NCBI GenBank assembly: GCA_003281365.1 | Contig: QCCF01000005.1 | Span: 1-64,000 of the forward strand | From: Prochlorococcus sp. AG-347-K18 | Lineage (GTDB): Bacteria > Cyanobacteriota > Cyanobacteriia > PCC-6307 > Cyanobiaceae | Direction: 5' to 3' | Length of the DNA: 64,000 bases | Part shown: piece after piece, positions 59,182 to 64,000 of the stretch | Layout of the letters: every line of letters starts with the position of its first letter | Position numbering within the stretch: position 1 is the first letter of the stretch | Notes under the pieces: generated by a model | The model's input: the letters and a program-made list of their open reading frames with translations, nothing else | The model's database searches: none | Told to the model about the DNA's origin: nothing | Position numbers and translations under genes: made by a program

Positions 59182-60728
59182 TTTTTTGAAATTTCTTTAA
59201 TAGTTTCAAGATCTAGAAAATGGAAATCTAGTCCCATGTCTCTTTGATTTTTAATTACGCTTGGGGACTCTTTGTCTTTAATATTTTTTAAAAACTCAAT
59301 TATAAATTTCGAAGATAAATTTTGTACCAAAATTGGATCTGAACCAATAAATGATTCACTTATTTTGAAGAAATCATAATTTTCTTTAAAACTGTTGTTA
59401 ATTCTAATTGGAGAGAAATGACTCGCTCCTTCAATAATTAGAAATCTATTTGATTCATTTTTTAAAGCAGAAAAAACTATAAATTGTTCATTCATTAACG
59501 GCGTAATAAGGTCATATGTTCCACCTATAAGGAGAGTTGGTGTTTTTATCCCAGAACTATTTTCTTTTGGCCATAATAAGCTGCCAAAGGGATTAAAGCC
59601 TATTATCGCGCTAGCCTTATTAGCGTTATTTTTTTCAGAGAATGGTATTTCACTTAATTGACATTGAAGGAACTTGGATAAATTTGTTACTGCAAAGTCT
59701 TTTAATGCTAAATCACATATTTCCTCAAGTTTATCAGTTGGTCTATTCCCCTCATATAAAAGTGCTATTAAAGCACCAAGAGAATGCCCCATTAAGATAT
59801 AGGAATTGTTAGGTAATCCAAATTCCCCATTTGCATGGGCATTTAATACAGCATCTAAATCTTTAATTCTATTTAAGAAAAAGTCTATACTTCCTGGAAT
59901 TGATTCCCCATCCTCTATTACTTCTGTGAATGCTTTTAAATTACTTCCTCTATGGTCTATATATACCATTGGCCAACCTCTTTTAGTTAGTTCGTTTCCT
60001 ATCCACTTAAAATTATTTATTTCACCTCCAAGTCCTGGCATAAAAATTATCAGTTCTTTGTCATCACTATTTTTATTACTTTTCCATAATTCAATCTCAA
60101 AAGGTTTTACTCTGTGAGAAGCATATATCTTTTTATTTATCTTTATAAGATCTGGAATGATACTCTTTTCAATATTTTTGAAGGTTTCTTTATTTGTTTT
60201 ATCAAGATTATTTAATTTTGAAATAAGATTCTGTTGTATTGCTAATTCATTTTTCCAAGATGAAATTATTAGAATTAAATTATCAATATCCAAAGAAATT
60301 TCTTCTGAAGGTAATACCTTTATGATTTCTAAAATCGAAACTTCTTTTTTCTCATCTAATAAATTTTCTATGGTGTTATAAATTTCTATTCCATTATTGT
60401 CATTCGGAACTGTAATTGTTTTACTTAATTCTGTAAGAATTTTACGCCCTACCCAACTTCTTAATACTTCTCTATTTAATCCTTCTTCCTTAAAAACTGG
60501 AAAATCTAAAAATTTTGATAATTCAAAAACTTTTATGAATCCATTTTTTTTTAACCAACCTATTAATTCTGTTGGTTCATCTTTATATTTTTCTAATTTT
60601 GATAATTGTTCTATAGTAAGAGGGATTTCCATCTCTTCAAATTTTATATTTATTTTTTCAGCAGCCTTTGAACCATTATTAAAAAATAAATTACAAAAAC
60701 TTAAAAAAATAATAAAAATGTATTTCAC
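59178..60728 (-). CDS. Secreted alpha/beta hydrolase with N-terminal DUF1400-like domain
   Basis: A 516-residue protein with a signal peptide (1-22), an N-terminal helical region (about 25-190) of the type called DUF1400, typical for cyanobacteria, and a hydrolase domain with FMPGLGGEINNFKWIG, the nucleophile motif LMGHSLGALIALLY (Ser about 311), GGTYDLITPLM (Asp) and EGASHFSPI (His). The triad looks complete. The substrate is unknown. Its start is only two bases from the divergent MFS gene start. Confidence 0.82.
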   Translation of the reverse strand: MKYIFIIFLSFCNLFFNNGSKAAEKINIKFEEMEIPLTIEQLSKLEKYKDEPTELIGWLKKNGFIKVFELSKFLDFPVFKEEGLNREVLRSWVGRKILTELSKTITVPNDNNGIEIYNTIENLLDEKKEVSILEIIKVLPSEEISLDIDNLILIISSWKNELAIQQNLISKLNNLDKTNKETFKNIEKSIIPDLIKINKKIYASHRVKPFEIELWKSNKNSDDKELIIFMPGLGGEINNFKWIGNELTKRGWPMVYIDHRGSNLKAFTEVIEDGESIPGSIDFFLNRIKDLDAVLNAHANGEFGLPNNSYILMGHSLGALIALLYEGNRPTDKLEEICDLALKDFAVTNLSKFLQCQLSEIPFSEKNNANKASAIIGFNPFGSLLWPKENSSGIKTPTLLIGGTYDLITPLMNEQFIVFSALKNESNRFLIIEGASHFSPIRINNSFKENYDFFKISESFIGSDPILVQNLSSKFIIEFLKNIKDKESPSVIKNQRDMGLDFHFLDLETIKEISKN

Positions 60729-60730
60729 TT

Positions 60731-61963
60731 GTGATTATTCAAAATAGTTTTCAAATTAGTAAAAGTTGGTGGAATCAATTTCCATATTCTTTAAGGCTAA
60801 TAACCAAAATAAGGTTTTTTGCTGCATTTGGAGCAGGAGGTGTTATTTATTTAACATCACTCATTTTTAATAATATTGGATTATCTGCAACAGATATCGG
60901 CTTAGGGTTCACCATATCAGCAATAATAGGTACCTTAACTAGATTTTTTACAGGTAACTATTTAAATAAAACAGGGAAAATACAACTACCATTAATTACT
61001 TCATCAATACTAAGTATTAGTGCTAGTTTATTCTTCATTTTTTCAAGAGATACTTTTTTATATATAATTGGACAATCATTTGTTGGTGCTGCTGCAGGTA
61101 TATATTGGCCAGCTGCTGAGTTCGGCATTCCTTATTTTTGCCATCCAATAGACACAAGAAAAGCTTATTCCCTCGTTAGGAGCTGGGAGGCTTTAGGAAT
61201 ATTTTTAGGGGTATTCTTAGGTGGTTTTATGACAAATTTTTTGTACTCTAAATCAATTTTTATAAATGATATATTTTGTATGTTTATTATTACTTATTTA
61301 ATATCTAAAAATAATTTTTCTATCACAAGAACCTTAGAAAATTTCCAAGAAAAATTAGTAGAGCAAATTAATAATTTCCAGTCGAAATGGAATAAAAATT
61401 CCGCAATAATAATTTTATCTGTCCTATTGATAACTACTTCGTTAGCTTTGATACAAGTAACTTTACCATTGGACCTTGTTAAAGGCGGGATATATCGCAA
61501 TGCATTAAGTGAAGAAATTACTAGTCTTATAATTTCTATTCAGTTAATTTTATTGTTATTTTTACAATGGCCTATAGGGTCTTGGATATCAAAGAAAGGG
61601 AGATTATTTGGATTGAAATTTAGTTTAATTAACTTTTCTTTTGCTTCATTTTTATTATTTATTTCTAGTTACTTTAATATTTTATCTTTTTATTTAATTT
61701 TCTTTGCATTGATATTAGTCAGTTTAGGGACTGCTTCTTTTCTCCCAACTTCAACAGATGTTGTATTCAGAATAGCACCTTCAAACAAAAAAGGTTTTGC
61801 ACTTGCTCTACTTTCACAATGTTTCGCTATGGGTTATTTCTTTGGCCCGTTTGTTTCGGGACGAATTTTAGATCTATTTGGTGATGCTTCAATAATCTGG
61901 CTTTCTATCTCATGTTGTTGCTTTATTGTATTTGCAATTCTATTCAGGAGATTTTTTAATTAA
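60731..61963 (+). CDS. Major facilitator superfamily transporter
   Basis: A 410-residue MFS permease with about 12 hydrophobic helices. It has an N-terminal loop region LSATDIGLGFTISAIIGTLTRFFTGNYLNKTGK (typical of the MFS loop 2-3), and a later WPIGSWISKKGRLFGLK repeat of it at the second half. The substrate is unknown; multidrug or sugar export are possible. The start is GTG at 60731; only two bases separate it from the opposite start at 60728, so the promoters must lie inside the neighbouring coding regions. Confidence 0.85.
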   Translation: MIIQNSFQISKSWWNQFPYSLRLITKIRFFAAFGAGGVIYLTSLIFNNIGLSATDIGLGFTISAIIGTLTRFFTGNYLNKTGKIQLPLITSSILSISASLFFIFSRDTFLYIIGQSFVGAAAGIYWPAAEFGIPYFCHPIDTRKAYSLVRSWEALGIFLGVFLGGFMTNFLYSKSIFINDIFCMFIITYLISKNNFSITRTLENFQEKLVEQINNFQSKWNKNSAIIILSVLLITTSLALIQVTLPLDLVKGGIYRNALSEEITSLIISIQLILLLFLQWPIGSWISKKGRLFGLKFSLINFSFASFLLFISSYFNILSFYLIFFALILVSLGTASFLPTSTDVVFRIAPSNKKGFALALLSQCFAMGYFFGPFVSGRILDLFGDASIIWLSISCCCFIVFAILFRRFFN

Positions 61964-61973
61964 TCTTTAAAAA

Positions 61974-62342
61974 TTAATTTTTTTCTAATTCAATAATTCT
62001 TCTTTCTCTTAGAAATAAGAAAAAAGGTGCAGAAAATGCAAAAGCTATAAGAAAAGTTCCAATATAAACAACCCACATATTCTTCATATTCAATTTTTTT
62101 GATTCGTTTACTATCCATATAAAAACAGCGCTAGCTCCCACTAATAAGTCTCTAGAAATTGACTGAGCTGCAGGGTTGGCATTCGCTAAGGAAATGAAGT
62201 TATTAATATCAAAACTTTTTCCATATTCCCTAGCAAATTCAAAATTTGCCATCATTGGAAGGACAGCACCTAAAATAGATAGAAAAAGGTAAAGATAAGA
62301 TAGGATCTGTTTATTATCTTTTAGAATGTTTAATGAATTCAC
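61974..62342 (-). CDS. DUF2834 family membrane protein
   Basis: A 122-residue protein with three hydrophobic segments (LYLFLSILGAVLPMM, LLVGASAVFIWIV and WVVYIGTFLIAFAFSAPFFLFL). The combination FDINNFISLANANPAAQSISRDLLVGASAVFIWIVNE is typical of the DUF2834 family. Function unknown. It lies 11 bases from the MFS stop, convergent, and is divergent from the PfkB-type kinase gene. Confidence 0.8.
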   Translation of the reverse strand: MNSLNILKDNKQILSYLYLFLSILGAVLPMMANFEFAREYGKSFDINNFISLANANPAAQSISRDLLVGASAVFIWIVNESKKLNMKNMWVVYIGTFLIAFAFSAPFFLFLRERRIIELEKN

Positions 62343-62383
62343 TTATCAAAAATAATTATTTAAATAATACTATTTAAAAGCTT

Positions 62384-63256
62384 ATGGCTGTTGAAAATAA
62401 GAATAAATTTGAAGAATATAAATTAAAAAAAGGGAATTTAAATTTTGCTGTAGTTGGCCATATTGAATGGATAAATTTCTTAAAAGTCGATAAATTGCCT
62501 AAGCCAGGAATCATCTCACACTCTAAAAAGTCCATTGAGTATCCAGCTGGTGGTGGATCTATTATCGCGAAAATCCTTTCTGATTTAACTTTTAATCAAA
62601 TTCATTTTTTCACTTCATTGGGTAATGATGATTATGGAGACAAGTGTTTCAAGATTCTCTCAAAAATGGGAATTAAGCTGCATGTAGCTTGGCGTGATAA
62701 ACCAACTAGAAGAGGATTTAGTTTAGTTGACTCACAAGGTGATAGAGCAATAACAGTTATTGGAGAAAGATTAGCTCCAATACATAAAGACAAATTAGAA
62801 TGGAACATTTTAAAAAAAATGGATGGAATTTTTATTACTGCATCTGATTCAGAGATTTTTAAAATGGCCAGATCAGCTTCAATACTTTGTACTACACCAA
62901 GGGTGGGATTAAATACAATTAATAAATCAAATGTCGTTTTAGATGGATTAATAGGTAGTAATCTTGATCCCGGGGAAGTTTTTTCTTTTTCTGAATTATC
63001 TTTAAAACCTAGATATACTATCAAAACTGAGGGAGAGAAAGGAGGCATAATATTTCCAGGAGGAAGATATGAGGCTCTTAAAAACAAAAAATTAAAGGTT
63101 GATTCTTATGGATGTGGTGATTCTTTTGCTGCTGGTATTCTTTATGGAATGGCATCTAAATGGGAGATAGATAAAAGTTTAAATCTTGCTAAAGTAATGG
63201 GAAGAGACGCTAGTGAATTTTTCGGTCCATATGCAAATAATTATGAAAATGATTAA
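62384..63256 (+). CDS. PfkB family carbohydrate kinase
   Basis: A 290-residue ribokinase/PfkB-type sugar or nucleoside kinase. Seen: N-terminal GGGSIIAKILSDL (substrate-binding), FTSLGNDDYGDKCFKIL, and the anion-hole motif SYGCGDSFAAGILYGMA (about 243; catalytic Asp in GCGD, where the common form is GAGD). The sugar or nucleoside substrate is not determinable. The next two small genes follow after 12 and three bases, so a shared transcript is likely. Confidence 0.88.
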   Translation: MAVENKNKFEEYKLKKGNLNFAVVGHIEWINFLKVDKLPKPGIISHSKKSIEYPAGGGSIIAKILSDLTFNQIHFFTSLGNDDYGDKCFKILSKMGIKLHVAWRDKPTRRGFSLVDSQGDRAITVIGERLAPIHKDKLEWNILKKMDGIFITASDSEIFKMARSASILCTTPRVGLNTINKSNVVLDGLIGSNLDPGEVFSFSELSLKPRYTIKTEGEKGGIIFPGGRYEALKNKKLKVDSYGCGDSFAAGILYGMASKWEIDKSLNLAKVMGRDASEFFGPYANNYEND

Positions 63257-63268
63257 TTTAGCACTTTC

Positions 63269-63460
63269 ATGAGCAACTTAGATAATAAAAGTAAAAATAT
63301 TCTTGTAGAAAACCTTATTTTTTTCTTTTTATTTACTATTTTTTTAGTTTTTAAATCTTTGAAAACTTTATCTAGAGTTTTTACTTATGGAATCTTTAAA
63401 AAAGAAATATTAACTACTAAAAGTAACTTAGGCGTTGATATAAAAATAAAAATTAAATAG
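63269..63460 (+). CDS. Small membrane protein of unknown function
   Basis: A 63-residue protein with one hydrophobic segment (about 16-30; LIFFFLFTIFLVFKS) and a basic C-terminal half. I do not recognise it. It starts 12 bases after the kinase stop and three bases before the next small gene, which supports its reality. Confidence 0.55.
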   Translation: MSNLDNKSKNILVENLIFFFLFTIFLVFKSLKTLSRVFTYGIFKKEILTTKSNLGVDIKIKIK

Positions 63461-63463
63461 CTG

Positions 63464-63817
63464 ATGATTATACTTACAGTTTTTCTAATTTTAGGAGTTA
63501 TTTTTTTTGTCTACAAAAAAACTCAATCTAAAAAACCAAAGAACTTAAAATTAGATAAATTTAAAAAAAAATTACAGAGCAGGCAAACAAATATTGAAAG
63601 AATCTTTTTAAGAGAGGAAGAAAAAATTTTCTCAGATCCTAATATAAATATCAATATTGAGATTTATGATAAAGAAGATAATATAAATAAAAAATCCAAT
63701 ATACACAGAGCAAGACTTTCAAAATTTAAGAAATCAAAATTAAATGGTGAAATGATATATCAAGACGATGAACAAAGGATTTATAAATTTAATAATGGTG
63801 AAAAAGTTTACTTATAA
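63464..63817 (+). CDS. Small membrane-anchored Lys-rich protein of unknown function
   Basis: A 117-residue protein with an N-terminal hydrophobic segment (1-18; IILTVFLILGVIFFVYK) and then a charged Lys-rich region with possible helical stretches (about 20-60). The C-terminal part (MIYQDDEQRIYKFNNGEKVYL) is beta-like. No motif recognised. It is three bases after the preceding small ORF and convergent with the pentapeptide-repeat gene. Confidence 0.6.
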   Translation: MIILTVFLILGVIFFVYKKTQSKKPKNLKLDKFKKKLQSRQTNIERIFLREEEKIFSDPNININIEIYDKEDNINKKSNIHRARLSKFKKSKLNGEMIYQDDEQRIYKFNNGEKVYL

Positions 63818-63826
63818 TTTTTATTG

Positions 63827-64000
63827 CTAACTACACTCAAGACTTTCTCTTGTTGAAACTCCTGTTTTTGGATTGATCCCATCAGCAATTTCACAAAGGT
63901 TTCTTTGGTCTTCGCTGTCAAGAATGGCATAAGAAAAATCTGCTCCTTCTATTTGTGCTCCTGCAAAACTGCTACCTGATGCGATCATATTTATTAAAAC
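63827..64000 (-). CDS. Pentapeptide-repeat protein, C-terminal part
   Basis: The minus strand is open from the window edge to a stop at 63827-63829, 57 residues. It contains pentapeptide-type repeats ([19 protein letters not shown], of the A[DN]LXX kind) followed by [27 protein letters not shown], a C-terminus seen in cyanobacterial pentapeptide-repeat proteins, with two Cys that may form a disulfide. These are often thylakoid lumen or periplasmic proteins. The start and any signal peptide lie beyond the window. Confidence 0.85.
   Translation of the reverse strand, partial: VLINMIASGSSFAGAQIEGADFSYAILDSEDQRNLCEIADGINPKTGVSTRESLECS

Noticed and set aside
62632-63087. 151-codon minus-strand open frame inside the PfkB kinase gene
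   Set aside because: Opposite-strand shadow; the kinase motifs on the plus strand are clear.

Overview
The window is a gene-dense, very AT-rich stretch of a cyanobacterial core genome. Its gene content fits high-light-adapted Prochlorococcus marinus: PetG, a PsbP-like lipoprotein, ChlI, a b6f/FNR electron-transfer set, the SasA clock kinase, the zwf-opcA pair, the guaB-Yfr1-trxA locus and many tiny intergenic gaps. The genus call is inference from sequence and remembered gene order; no search was run. No insertion sequence, prophage, CRISPR array or obvious genomic island was seen, and no gene-free gap exceeds 300 bases.

Layout. 1-7167 (+): end of recB, recD, a DEAD-box RNA helicase with a 5' hairpin, a small secreted protein and an exporter-type ABC half-transporter. 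7183-7740 (-): PsbP-like lipoprotein. 7844-9345 (+): recR and lipA. 9333-14913 (-): a compact series lysA, cdaA (c-di-AMP synthase), uppS, bioB, trhO and an unknown gene. 15003-20165 (+): an acetyltransferase, clpC, a polyol-dehydrogenase-like gene and an alpha/beta hydrolase. 20177-22441 (-): cdsA and a PLP basic amino acid decarboxylase. 22507-24775 (+): a UbiB-type kinase and a RodZ-like protein. Then malQ (-), prs (+), two unknown genes (-), sasA (+), tRNA-Glu(UUC) and a START-like protein (-). 30677-36125 (+): petH, zwf, opcA, cobB. 36134-38462 (-): a DUF212 membrane protein, crtE, folD. 38537-40009 (+): a membrane HD phosphohydrolase resembling the c-di-AMP phosphodiesterase PgpH. 40024-42138 (-): a small membrane protein and leuA, with a possible attenuator. 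42358-43941 (+): GH57 branching enzyme. 43946-47779 (-): lycopene cyclase and gyrA. 47947-50911 (+): guaB3, sRNA Yfr1, trxA, hisH, rsmD. petG (-) faces a cytochrome c gene (+). 51446-56589 (+): SpoU methyltransferase, chlI, ruvC, a 5-formyl-THF cyclo-ligase, sufE, hom and a small unknown. 56595-59181 (+): peptide ABC binding protein and one permease. 59178-64000: a DUF1400 hydrolase, an MFS transporter, a DUF2834 protein, a PfkB kinase, two small unknowns and a partial pentapeptide-repeat gene.

How the genes work together. Photosynthetic electron transfer and its cofactors are represented by petH, petG, the cytochrome c, the PsbP-like protein, chlI, crtE, the lycopene cyclase and tRNA-Glu, which also feeds tetrapyrrole synthesis. 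Dark carbon metabolism is represented by zwf/opcA, malQ and the GH57 enzyme, and SasA gives the clock output that times such day/night shifts. The most coherent theme for follow-up is cyclic di-AMP: a membrane synthase sits in a cell-wall-linked operon, and a likely PgpH-type hydrolase without the usual sensor domain lies about 25 kb away. The best regulatory RNA signals are Yfr1, a terminator-like hairpin with a short Leu-containing leader ORF before leuA, and a strong hairpin ending a few bases before the deaD start.
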